Assembly: GCA_024277285.1 (NCBI GenBank)
Contig: JAJRVM010000130.1
Span: forward strand, 1 to 31,079
Source of the DNA: Planctomycetota bacterium
GTDB lineage: Bacteria; Planctomycetota; Planctomycetia; Pirellulales; Pirellulaceae
Length of the DNA stretch: 31,079 nt
Direction: 5' to 3'
Positions 16,430 through 23,311 of this stretch are shown here, in pieces. The position numbers and the translations under genes are program-made. Every line of letters begins with the position of its first letter. The first letter of the stretch is position 1. The notes beneath the pieces are model-generated. The model worked only from the letters and a program-made list of their open reading frames with translations, had not been told where the DNA came from and ran no database searches.

Positions 16430-16500
16430 GCCATGTTCGCCAATGATTGGCCTGGGAAATCACGCTTTCACGCGGAATTAGCGCCCCTTCGTGTTCATTA

Positions 16501-16570
16501 GCGGTTAACGACTTCGGAAAAAGGGCAAACGCCGGCAACGCCCGAGTCGGTAGCCAAAGTCGTTAACCGC
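16501..16570. repeat. 14-bp inverted repeat spanning 42 bases, upstream of the first arsF
   Basis: GCGGTTAACGACTT (16501-16514) and its exact reverse complement (16557-16570) flank a 42-base spacer that has further GC-rich self-complementarity. It lies 39 bases before the arsF start. It could be an RNA structure, an operator pair or a mobile element remnant. Confidence 0.8.
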
Positions 16571-16608
16571 GGCCGAACGCTACTGGCGGCGCTCGAAGGA
16601 GAAACCTG

Positions 16609-17295
16609 ATGGATCTGAAAAACGCGCTGTCCATTTGCCTCATTTCGCTCTTCTCCGCGACGCTCGTCGTGCTGATCGCCCGATCGCTCGATTCGGCCGC
16701 CGCCGCGCGACTGGCACCTGAGTTGGAAAGAATCGCGAATGAACTCGAAGCGTTGCGAACGTCAGGTGGCATTGCCTCGTCGCCCACCACAACCTCCAAC
16801 AATCGATCCTCAAACGATGGCTTGACCGTCTACTTTTTCCACGGCAACACGCGGTGCGTTACCTGCCGAGCGATCGAAGCGCAGACACACGAGACCTTGC
16901 GAACCGATTTCGCAGAGCAACTAAAGGACGGCGCGATCACCTGGAGAACGCGCAACTACGAAGAACCAGCCTCGTCAGAATTGACGCGCACATTTGAAAT
17001 CCAAATGTCGGTCATCGTGCTGGCACGCATGCAAGATGGACAGATCAAAGATTGGCAGCGGCTTGATCAGGTCTGGGCCCTTGTCGGTGACAAGCCGGCA
17101 TTTGCCAAGTTCATTCGCACCGAGGTTCGTAAAATGCTCGACGCACGCGAAAGTGAACCGACCAACCCAGTGCCGACCAACCCAGTGCCGACCAACCCAG
17201 TGCCGACCAACCCAGTGCCGACCACGAAGGAAGATCCTGCTCCAGACGTTCCGATACCGCAAGGAGACTTGAACCAACTGCCACTGCCCGACTGA
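16609..17295 (+). CDS. arsF: ArsF-family membrane-anchored thiol protein (first copy)
   Basis: This is a 228-residue protein with a single N-terminal membrane anchor (about residues 5-25) and a short helical linker. A thioredoxin-like domain follows, with YFFHGNTRCVTCRAIE giving C83 and C86, and a conserved end VGDKPAFAKFIRTEV. The same features appear in the next gene, so the two are paralogues. I read them as ArsF-family proteins, known from the arsEFG locus where ArsE and ArsF are needed to reduce nitrated aromatic arsenicals and ArsG exports the product. The C-terminus carries four perfect PTNPV repeats. AAGGAG precedes the ATG. Family naming rests on the motif and on the adjacent arsG-type gene. 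Confidence 0.75.
   Translation: MDLKNALSICLISLFSATLVVLIARSLDSAAAARLAPELERIANELEALRTSGGIASSPTTTSNNRSSNDGLTVYFFHGNTRCVTCRAIEAQTHETLRTDFAEQLKDGAITWRTRNYEEPASSELTRTFEIQMSVIVLARMQDGQIKDWQRLDQVWALVGDKPAFAKFIRTEVRKMLDARESEPTNPVPTNPVPTNPVPTNPVPTTKEDPAPDVPIPQGDLNQLPLPD
17161..17220. repeat. 15-bp tandem repeat inside arsF, exactly four copies
   Basis: ACCAACCCAGTGCCG is repeated four times without a mismatch and encodes TNPVP units in a proline-rich tail. Perfect identity suggests recent expansion. Confidence 0.97.
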
Positions 17296-17331
17296 ACGCC
17301 CTGCCCGACTGAACGCCCTGCCCGACTGAAC
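17285..17331. repeat. 17-bp tandem repeat across the arsF stop codon
   Basis: The unit TGCCCGACTGAACGCCC occurs 2.8 times. The first unit contains the last codons and the TGA stop of arsF, so the end of the gene has been tandemly duplicated into the spacer. Confidence 0.95.
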
Positions 17332-17488
17332 ACGGCCCTCGCGTCGTCCCAACAACCGGTCAATGCAACCGTCCACAGTCGCGTCAATTTTAGACCGCAA
17401 ATAAACGCGAATTGTCGTGGGCACCCCGCCCCCTTTTGCTGCCTCTTGGCCAGCTCAATCTTAAACACAGCCTTATCGGAGAAAGCTC

Positions 17489-17926
17489 ATGAGACGTTTC
17501 ACGATCGTACTCCTTGCCTTGGCCACGATTGCGACCGCTTGCATCGCGACGGCGCAGGCCGCCGAAAGAAAGAAGACCGCTGACAAGAAACCGGTGGATC
17601 GGGTGGTCGCGATGTATTTCCATCGTACCGAACGATGCCCGACATGTATCAAGATCGGCAGCTATACCGAGGAAGCGATCAAGAAAGGATTCGCCAAGCA
17701 GATCAAAGAGGGCACCGTCGAGTTCCATCTGGTCGATTTCCAAGACAAGAACAACGCGACACTGACCAAAGGCTATAAGATCGGCGAGCCAACGCTGATC
17801 GTGATCAACGTCAAACAGAACAAAGTAAAAGAATACAAGAACCTCAAGGACATCTGGACCAAAGTCCGTGAGAAGCCCGCATTCGTGAAGTACGTCCGCG
17901 CCAACGTCGAAGCCTATTTGAAATAA
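17489..17926 (+). CDS. arsF: ArsF-family exported thiol protein (second copy)
   Basis: This is a 145-residue protein with a clear signal peptide (hydrophobic core LLALATIATACIA, cleavage near AQA-AE). A thioredoxin-like domain follows: AMYFHRTERCPTCIKI with C50 and C53, then a strand around GEPTLIVIN and the shared end VREKPAFVKYVRANVEAYL. Unlike its upstream paralogue it lacks the Pro-rich tail and is probably released or loosely anchored in the periplasm. GGAG precedes the ATG. With the ArsG-type permease next downstream, it fits an ArsF role as a redox subunit acting on nitroaromatic arsenicals. Activity on other substrates cannot be excluded. Confidence 0.8.
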   Translation: MRRFTIVLLALATIATACIATAQAAERKKTADKKPVDRVVAMYFHRTERCPTCIKIGSYTEEAIKKGFAKQIKEGTVEFHLVDFQDKNNATLTKGYKIGEPTLIVINVKQNKVKEYKNLKDIWTKVREKPAFVKYVRANVEAYLK

Positions 17927-17928
17927 GT

Positions 17929-18036
17929 GTGGCACGACGCTCCGCGTCGTTTGCGTTACCTCAAATCGCCGCCCACGCGCGCAGTTGAATTGGGCAAGAA
18001 AACGGTATTTCTTCACGGCACGGAGTGCCGTGCCAC
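17929..18036. repeat. Hairpin-ended element, family 2
   Basis: The left end reads GTGGCA, CGACGC, TCC, GCGTCG (17929-17949). The right end on the opposite strand reads GTGGCA, CGGCAC, TCC, GTGCCG (18016-18036). Flank and loop are conserved while the stems differ and remain fully complementary. It has the same design as family 1 with a different flank and loop. Confidence 0.75.
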
Positions 18037-18039
18037 TAT

Positions 18040-18060
18040 GCTCGGGAAAGATTCCCGAGC
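18040..18060. repeat. Perfect 9-bp hairpin in the arsG leader
   Basis: GCTCGGGAA and TTCCCGAGC pair around AGA. The hairpin ends 22 bases before the arsG ATG and may affect its translation or processing. There is no T tract. Confidence 0.8.
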
Positions 18061-18082
18061 TACATCATGAAAAACACCTCCG

Positions 18083-18832
18083 ATGATTACCTACCTGCTC
18101 TACGTGATTGCAGCCCTGTACCTGGGCGTACTCACCTCGATCAGCCCCTGCCCACTGGCAACCAACATCGCGGCGATCTCGTACATCGGTCGCAAGGTCG
18201 AGAGTCCACGTGCCGTGATCTACGCCGGCCTGCTCTACACACTCGGCCGCTGCCTGCTTTACCTTGTGCTGGCTGGTCTGCTAACCACCACCGCACTGTC
18301 CATTCCAGCGGTCTCGCTGTTCCTGCAAAAGTACATGCACCTGGCACTCGGCCCCATCTTTCTGCTGTTGGGCATGTTCCTGGTCGGCCTGATCACGATG
18401 ACCACCGGCGGCACGATGATGAGCGAGAAGATGCAACGGCGCGTGGACGCGATGGGGATCTGGGGCGCGTTGCTGCTGGGGATTCTCTTCGCGGTCTCGT
18501 TCTGCCCGACATCAGCCACCTGGTTCTTCGGACTCATCACGTTGACAATGGGATCGGAGGCTGGCGCCATCACGATGGTGATGGAAAAGGTGGGCATCGC
18601 GCTGCCCGCCGCAGCGGTCCCCGGCGGGACGATTCTCTTGCCACTGTTCTACGGCATCGGCACAGCCCTGCCGGTAATCGTCGTCGCCGTGCTGTTGGCC
18701 TACAGCGCTCAATCGGTAGGCAAGGCCTACAATGCCCTAGCCAAAGTCGAGTGGTGGGCACGGATGACCACCGGTTGGGTCTTCGTCGTGGTCGGCGTCT
18801 ACTTCTGCGTTCAGTACGTATTTCTTGTTTGA
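18083..18832 (+). CDS. arsG: ArsG-family arsenical efflux permease (CcdA/DsbD-like fold)
   Basis: This is a 249-residue membrane protein with six to seven hydrophobic segments. Two half-repeats carry the Cys-Pro motifs SISPCPLATN (C23) and SFCPTSATWFFG (C141), the arrangement of CcdA/DsbD-type thiol transporters. ArsG of the arsEFG locus, an exporter of trivalent aromatic arsenicals, belongs to this group. The two ArsF-type genes directly upstream support that name over a cytochrome c biogenesis CcdA. The ATG at 18083 has only a weak ribosome site (ACCTCCG is not a match), so initiation may depend on the upstream hairpins. It is followed 40 bases later by the arsM-type gene. Confidence 0.8.
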   Translation: MITYLLYVIAALYLGVLTSISPCPLATNIAAISYIGRKVESPRAVIYAGLLYTLGRCLLYLVLAGLLTTTALSIPAVSLFLQKYMHLALGPIFLLLGMFLVGLITMTTGGTMMSEKMQRRVDAMGIWGALLLGILFAVSFCPTSATWFFGLITLTMGSEAGAITMVMEKVGIALPAAAVPGGTILLPLFYGIGTALPVIVVAVLLAYSAQSVGKAYNALAKVEWWARMTTGWVFVVVGVYFCVQYVFLV

Positions 18833-18872
18833 GTGGAATTGCATTTGACAGCTTGTCAGAAAGGGAAAGGGG

Positions 18873-19625
18873 ATGACACAGGAAGCAACGGAAGATTATC
18901 GTGAAGCGGTTCGCGAGCGGTTCACTCGAGTGGCCCTCATGCCGCGTGAGGAAAAAAAGTTCCCGGTCGGCCCGGCGAGGGCAGCGTCACTCGGTTACAA
19001 TCCAGAAGAGATCGAAGATTTGCCCGCTTCGGTCACAGAGTCGTTCTGCGGCGTTGGCAATCCGATCGGCTTGGGCGAACTGCAACCGGGCCAAGCCGTC
19101 CTCGACCTTGGTAGCGGGGCCGGAGTGGACAGTATCCTGGCCGCTCGTCAAGTTGCGCCGTCGGGCACCGTGATCGGCATCGACATGACGCCCGAGATGA
19201 TTACGAAGGCCCAGCATAACGCTGCGGCGGCGGGACTGGCGAACGTCGAGTTTCGACTCGGCACACTAGAAGAGCTGCCGGTGGCCGATAGCAGCGTGGA
19301 GGTGGCCATCTCCAACGGAGTCCTGAACTTGTGTCGCGACAAGCCAAAAGTGCTGTCCGAGGTGTTTCGCGTTCTTCGCCCTGGCGGTCGTCTGCAGATG
19401 GCCGACATCCTGCTGCACGCGGAAGTGACGCCGACGGAGGTAGCAAAAAAGGGCGCGTGGTCCGACTGAATTGCCGGTGCAATATGGGAGCGGTCGCTCC
19501 TAGAAATGTTGGCCAGCGCCGGGTTCGTTGACGCACAGTTCCACGGCTGGACCGGATACCGCACTTCGGGCTGCACCGAAGGCGCGCTTCTGACAGCCAA
19601 GAAACCCGAATCACCGTTGCCGTAA
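18873..19625 (+). CDS. arsM: ArsM-type SAM methyltransferase with in-frame UGA read as selenocysteine
   Basis: The product is 250 residues if the TGA at 19467-19469 is read as Sec199. The first 198 residues are a typical arsenite methyltransferase: SLGYNPEEIEDLP, SFCGVGNP (C59), SAM motif VLDLGSGAGVD (76-86), GIDMTPEMI, and VEFRLGTLEELPVADSSVEV. The frame continues without shift after the TGA through IAGAIWERSLLEMLASAGFVD to GCTEGALLTAKKP and a TAA at 19623-19625, all matching the ArsM C-terminus. In other ArsM proteins the residue before (V/I)AGA is the conserved As(III)-binding Cys (C174 of the algal CmArsM), so the UGA sits exactly there. C234 may be the partner thiol. A SECIS-like hairpin follows. 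The alternative is a nonsense-truncated 198-residue product. AAAGGG precedes the ATG. Confidence 0.85.
19467..19501 (+). promoter_or_regulatory. Predicted bacterial SECIS element after the arsM UGA
   Basis: GGGAGC (19486-19491) and GCTCCT (19496-19501) form a 6-bp stem (last pair G-U) closing an apical GGTC loop at 19492-19495. That is the same loop as in the E. coli fdhF SECIS. The loop begins 22 bases after the UGA, close to the fdhF distance. A small ATTGC-CGGT-GCAAT hairpin (19470-19483) lies between. SelB binding is inferred. Confidence 0.78.
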
Positions 19626-19657
19626 CGGAGTTCTCATGCCGATGAAAAGGAAGCCGA

Positions 19658-20458
19658 ATGGCGACAAATGACGTGCCGATCGTGGCTCATCCCACTAACG
19701 AACAATCGGTGTTCCTGCCCGAGAACCTGCTGGAGCGCGCCGCGTCGATGATGGACAAGGAGGGTGGTGGTTTGCCGCGCTGCTGCCTGCTGGACTTCGA
19801 TGGCGAATTGGTTCCCGTTGCCCGCGAACGGCTCGGCGCTACGCCCTGTCCCGCTTGGCCATGTTTTCACACGACGATGCTGCGCGTGCAGCGCGACGGC
19901 ATGGAGATGGGACTTATCGGCGGAACGGTCGGCGCTCCGTTCGCGGTGCTGGTCGCCGAGCAGTTGATCGCCAGCGGCTGCCGGCACATCATCGGTTACA
20001 GCTCTTCGGGCGCCATTTCTCAACGGCTGGCATTGCCTTGCCTGGTGGTGCCGGAGCGCGCCGTGCGCGATGAAGGCACGTCCTACCATTACTCGCCACC
20101 GGCCACTTGGGCTCGCTCGCCAGGTGAACTGCCGGCGGTCGTAGCGCGCCATGCCGCCACGTGCGGATTGCCCGTCCAGCGCGGCGCAACGTGGACAACC
20201 GACGCACCTTACCGAGAAACCCAGTCGCAGATTGAACGATACCGAGCGGACGGGGTCCTAACCGTGGAAATGGAGGCCGCCGCTTTGATGACGTTGGCCG
20301 AGGCCCGCCAAACGGAATTCGCCTCGCTGCTGCACGTCACCAACACGTTTGCCACCAGCGACAACGACTTCCATAAAGGACCCGACGACATCCACCAGCG
20401 AATCCTCCACAGTTGCCTGGCCGCGTTTTGCGAGTCGTTGCGGCAGACACCCGGCTAA
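19658..20458 (+). CDS. Nucleoside phosphorylase (PNP/UDP family)
   Basis: This 266-residue cytoplasmic enzyme would cleave a nucleoside with phosphate to a base and a sugar-1-phosphate. The nucleotide-binding core reads MGLIGGTVGAPFAVLVAEQLI, then IGYSSSGAI. The family signature for ribose binding is TVEMEAAALMTLAEAR. The late DNDFHKGPDD corresponds to the region holding the catalytic Asp in this superfamily. Uridine, purine or methylthioadenosine-type substrates cannot be told apart by eye. AAGGA precedes the ATG, and the gap to arsM is 32 bases, so the two are probably cotranscribed. In this setting it might recycle SAM by-products or process arsenic-containing nucleosides. That role is inference. 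Confidence 0.85.
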   Translation: MATNDVPIVAHPTNEQSVFLPENLLERAASMMDKEGGGLPRCCLLDFDGELVPVARERLGATPCPAWPCFHTTMLRVQRDGMEMGLIGGTVGAPFAVLVAEQLIASGCRHIIGYSSSGAISQRLALPCLVVPERAVRDEGTSYHYSPPATWARSPGELPAVVARHAATCGLPVQRGATWTTDAPYRETQSQIERYRADGVLTVEMEAAALMTLAEARQTEFASLLHVTNTFATSDNDFHKGPDDIHQRILHSCLAAFCESLRQTPG

Positions 20459-20885
20459 CCCGGATTATTCACGCGTGTTTCCGATATCAGTGTAACCATG
20501 GAAGCTGTAGTGACTTACGCGCATACTACCCAAAACACCGCGCACTAAGCAGTGAATCATTCGGGCCCGTGTGGGAAGCGGGTGTGAGTTGCCGAATAGG
20601 GAATGCGGAATGCGGAAGTCAAGATGAACCGTCGTGGGTGTGTTCAGGGAGTGAGTCGCCAATAATCAGCGTGTGACACGCTCCAATTCAGACTGTCTGG
20701 TTCCTTACGGTTCCTTATCCCCACTTGCAGCCAACCCGTCCCGCTGATACATTTGCCTATCCGCATAAACACATAGCCAAGCGCCGATGTGGTTTCACTT
20801 GCACGACGCCTGGGCTATTTTCCTTTTCAGCTGGCACACCGGCGAGATCCCGGTTTACGAACACCCCTGACTGGAGGGCCCCCCT
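20459..20885. other. Intergenic region before the second arsR
   Basis: I see no gene or strong repeat in these 427 bases beyond a short GGAATGCGGAATGCGG duplication near 20601-20616. The promoter of the arsR-arsC-acr3 operon must lie here, but no good -35/-10 pair stands out. GGAG sits just before the arsR ATG. Confidence 0.5.
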
Positions 20886-21290
20886 ATGGCGGATGCAGTG
20901 AAACTATTTAAGGCACTTTCGGATGAAACGAGGCTGCGGATCCTCAACCTGCTTGGTGATCGAGACCTTTGCGTATGCCATATCGTCGAGGTGCTGGGGC
21001 TGGGCCAATCGAAAGTGTCGCGGCACTTGGCGCACTTGCGTAATGCCGATCTGGTCTCCGATCGACGCGAGGGGCTGTGGATGTACTATTCGCTGGCCGA
21101 ACCCCACGGCAACCTCCATCAACAACTGCTGGCACTACTGAAGCAATCCGCAAGCGAATTACCAATGGCGGCGGCAGACATTGTGGCACTCGAGGGCTTA
21201 GGTCAATGCAGTGAGCTCTGCAGCGACAGTGCAACGGACCATCAAGACGGCATCACAGCGACGGGAAAACAAGGCGCGAGCAAATGCTGA
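20886..21290 (+). CDS. arsR: ArsR-family arsenite-responsive repressor (second copy)
   Basis: This is a 134-residue winged-helix repressor. ALSDETRLRILNLL and QSKVSRHLAHLRNADLV form the DNA-binding domain. The alpha3 metal motif DLCVCHI provides C29 and C31, the arsenite-type pair. The C-terminal tail has additional Cys (QCSELC and a terminal KC) that may contribute to sensing. Its stop overlaps the arsC start by seven bases (ATG at 21284, TGA at 21288), so the two are translationally coupled. It should repress its own arsR-arsC-acr3 operon. Confidence 0.92.
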   Translation: MADAVKLFKALSDETRLRILNLLGDRDLCVCHIVEVLGLGQSKVSRHLAHLRNADLVSDRREGLWMYYSLAEPHGNLHQQLLALLKQSASELPMAAADIVALEGLGQCSELCSDSATDHQDGITATGKQGASKC

Positions 21291-21709
21291 AAGTCCTATT
21301 TCTTTGCACAGGAAACTCGTGCCGTAGCCAGATGGCCGAGGGTTGGGCGCGCCACCTCAAGAGCAACATGCTGGAACCCTACTCGGCAGGTATTGAAACG
21401 CATGGACTCAACCCCAATGCCGTGAAAGTCATGGCCGAGGCGGGAGTCGATATTTCCCAACACCAATCGAAACACCTCGACGAACTGAGTGACGTTCCAT
21501 TCGACCATGTCGTAACGGTTTGCGGCAACGCACACGAGTCGTGTCCGGCCTTCCCCGGCAAGACAAGAGTCACGCATGTCGGCTTTGACGACCCGCCTCG
21601 GCTGGCTCGTGAGGCGGCGACACCGGAAGAAGCACTGGACCATTACCGACGCGTTCGCGACGAAATCCGCGCATTCGTCGAAACACTGCCAGAGAGCCTG
21701 GATGCATAG
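21284..21709 (+). CDS. arsC: Arsenate reductase, thioredoxin-coupled (LMW-PTP fold)
   Basis: This 141-residue cytoplasmic enzyme reduces arsenate to arsenite. The phosphatase-like loop CTGNSCRS carries nucleophile C8 and R14. The redox pair C80 and C87 (VCGNAHESC) completes the three-Cys relay of the Staphylococcus-type, thioredoxin-dependent ArsC. The general acid region FDDPPRL has D102/D103. Length and motif order are normal for the family. It lies between arsR and the arsenite exporter, with its start overlapping the arsR stop. Confidence 0.95.
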   Translation: MLKVLFLCTGNSCRSQMAEGWARHLKSNMLEPYSAGIETHGLNPNAVKVMAEAGVDISQHQSKHLDELSDVPFDHVVTVCGNAHESCPAFPGKTRVTHVGFDDPPRLAREAATPEEALDHYRRVRDEIRAFVETLPESLDA

Positions 21710-21827
21710 ATGCTTGGCGGCACCCCGCACGAAACAAAGTGCCGCCAGACACACAAGAATGCCTCTCCGGCGGGAGCACGACTGGTCAGCTACAAGCCCC
21801 CCCCTTTCCTTCCGTCGGTCGAACGAG

Positions 21828-21881
21828 AGGTTTTCCATTCGTCGTCACTTTGCTGAGACCCAGTCAAGACGCGGCTTGCTT
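21828..21881. repeat. Dispersed repeat B, copy 2 (inverted)
   Basis: The reverse complement of 14693-14745 with about 80 percent identity over some 53 bases. It lies in the 270-base arsC-acr3 gap, which holds no credible gene. Confidence 0.75.
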
Positions 21882-21979
21882 CCGCCCTTGTATATTCACC
21901 TTGCGAACGGACGCCGTGGCTTATTATTTTGCAGCTCACAACGACGCGAACAGTCACCTTGCAAAGGGATACTCGACTC

Positions 21980-23182
21980 ATGAACGACCACGAGCAAAGC
22001 ACGGACGGCGCGGGGATCGGTTTCTTCGAGCGGTATCTGACGGTCTGGGTATTCCTGTGCATCATCGTCGGGATCGCCTTGGGCAAATTCGCACCCGGCT
22101 TGGCGAAGTCGCTCGACGCCATGGCGATCTATGTGGGCGACGCCCCGGTCGTCTCTATCCCGATCGCACTCTGTCTGTTCTTCATGATGTATCCGATCAT
22201 GGTCAAGATCGACTTTGCGGAAGTGCTCAAGGCAGGCAAAGCGATCAAGCCAGTCGGGCTCACCTTGTTCATCAACTGGGCGATCAAGCCATTCACGATG
22301 TATGCGATCGCCGCGTTCTTTCTCGGCACGCTATTCCTTGGTTTTATCGGCCCTGACGCCAAGGACTATATAAAACCGCCGCTGGGAGTGAACCTGGAAG
22401 TCGGTGCGGCGTACGGTTCCGGGCAGGTCGTCATGCACGAGGGCATGAAGATGCTCGAAGTGCCGCTTTGGCGCAGCTATCTGGCCGGCTGTATCTTGCT
22501 GGGCATCGCCCCCTGCACCGCGATGGTACTGGTATGGGGATACCTCGCCCGTGGCAATGATGGGCACACGTTGGTGATGGTCGCCATCAACTCGCTAACC
22601 ATGTTGGTTCTGTACGGATTGCTTGGCGGTTTCCTATTGGGCGTGGGCCAATTGCCGGTCCCGTGGCAAGCATTGCTACTATCGATCGGTATCTATGTCG
22701 CCTTGCCATTGGTTGCGGGCTATGTGTCGCGTAAGTGGTTGATCGCGACCAAGGGCGAAGCCTGGTTCAAGGAGAAGTTTCTTCGCTATCTGACGCCCGT
22801 CACGATTTTCGCCTTGCTGGCAACTCTGATTTTACTCTTCTCCTTCAAGGGTGAAGTGATTCTCTCGAATCCACTGACCATTCTCTGGATCGCCATTCCG
22901 CTGTTTATCCAAACGGTCGTCATCTTCACACTCGGCTACGTCCTGGCCAAGATCATGCGACTTGACTACGCAAGTGCCGCACCAAGCGCCATGATCGGCG
23001 CTTCAAACCATTTTGAAGTGGCTATCGCCACAGCCACGATGCTCTTTGGCCTCTCCTCCGGTGCCGCACTGGCCACGGTCGTCGGCGTACTGATCGAAGT
23101 CCCCGTCATGCTGATGCTGGTCAAGTTCTGCCTCAAGACGCAGCATTGGTTCGTGCGCAACAACAGCACGGCACAGGGTTAA
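21980..23182 (+). CDS. acr3: Arsenite efflux permease, ACR3 family
   Basis: This 400-residue inner-membrane arsenite exporter has about ten hydrophobic segments. The family signature is [18 protein letters not shown], with C179 as the conserved membrane Cys. [15 protein letters not shown] and [13 protein letters not shown] are also typical ACR3 blocks. The ATG at 21980 is preferred over an upstream in-frame start at 21929 because AAAGGG lies 11 bases before it and the extra N-terminus is unlike the family. A hydrophilic insertion of some 35 residues (about 124-160) before the Cys motif appears longer than in many homologues. It completes the arsR-arsC-acr3 operon. Confidence 0.95.
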   Translation: MNDHEQSTDGAGIGFFERYLTVWVFLCIIVGIALGKFAPGLAKSLDAMAIYVGDAPVVSIPIALCLFFMMYPIMVKIDFAEVLKAGKAIKPVGLTLFINWAIKPFTMYAIAAFFLGTLFLGFIGPDAKDYIKPPLGVNLEVGAAYGSGQVVMHEGMKMLEVPLWRSYLAGCILLGIAPCTAMVLVWGYLARGNDGHTLVMVAINSLTMLVLYGLLGGFLLGVGQLPVPWQALLLSIGIYVALPLVAGYVSRKWLIATKGEAWFKEKFLRYLTPVTIFALLATLILLFSFKGEVILSNPLTILWIAIPLFIQTVVIFTLGYVLAKIMRLDYASAAPSAMIGASNHFEVAIATATMLFGLSSGAALATVVGVLIEVPVMLMLVKFCLKTQHWFVRNNSTAQG

Positions 23183-23250
23183 AAAAACGGGCGGAACAAT
23201 ACAAGGAGCAGGCATGATCGAGGCGCCTTGCTTGTAGCCGAGCAGTCGTG

Positions 23251-23280
23251 CCTCCCGCCGGGACAAGCCCGGGCGGAGGG
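23251..23280. terminator. Hairpin between convergent genes (possible bidirectional terminator)
   Basis: CCTCCCGCCGGG pairs with CCCGGGCGGAGG across an ACAAG loop, giving two 5-bp stems around a two-mismatch internal loop, followed by CCTTTT. It lies between the ends of acr3 and the vWA gene. The ACAAG loop is the same as in family-1 hairpins. Confidence 0.45.
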
Positions 23281-23311
23281 CCTTTTCCTCTGCGGACCAG
23301 CCAAGCGATCG

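Noticed and set aside
16501..16570. Integron attC site
   Set aside because: The arms resemble GTTAAC-type core sites only loosely. They do not match the RYYYAAC and GTTRRRY consensus, and the arms are perfectly complementary without the usual extrahelical bases.
18025..18876. Long forward frame overlapping arsG
   Set aside because: It is the +1 shadow of arsG, rich in Arg/His/Asp with no membrane segments. The ArsG frame has proper family motifs.
18873..19469. arsM as a 198-residue complete gene or a nonsense-mutated pseudogene
   Set aside because: Family similarity continues in the same frame for 51 codons after the TGA. The TGA replaces the conserved Cys, and a SECIS-like hairpin follows. 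A pseudogene remains the main alternative if the genome lacks Sec machinery.
21929..21979. Extended N-terminus of acr3
   Set aside because: The extra 17 residues are unlike ACR3 proteins, and a ribosome site fits the ATG at 21980.
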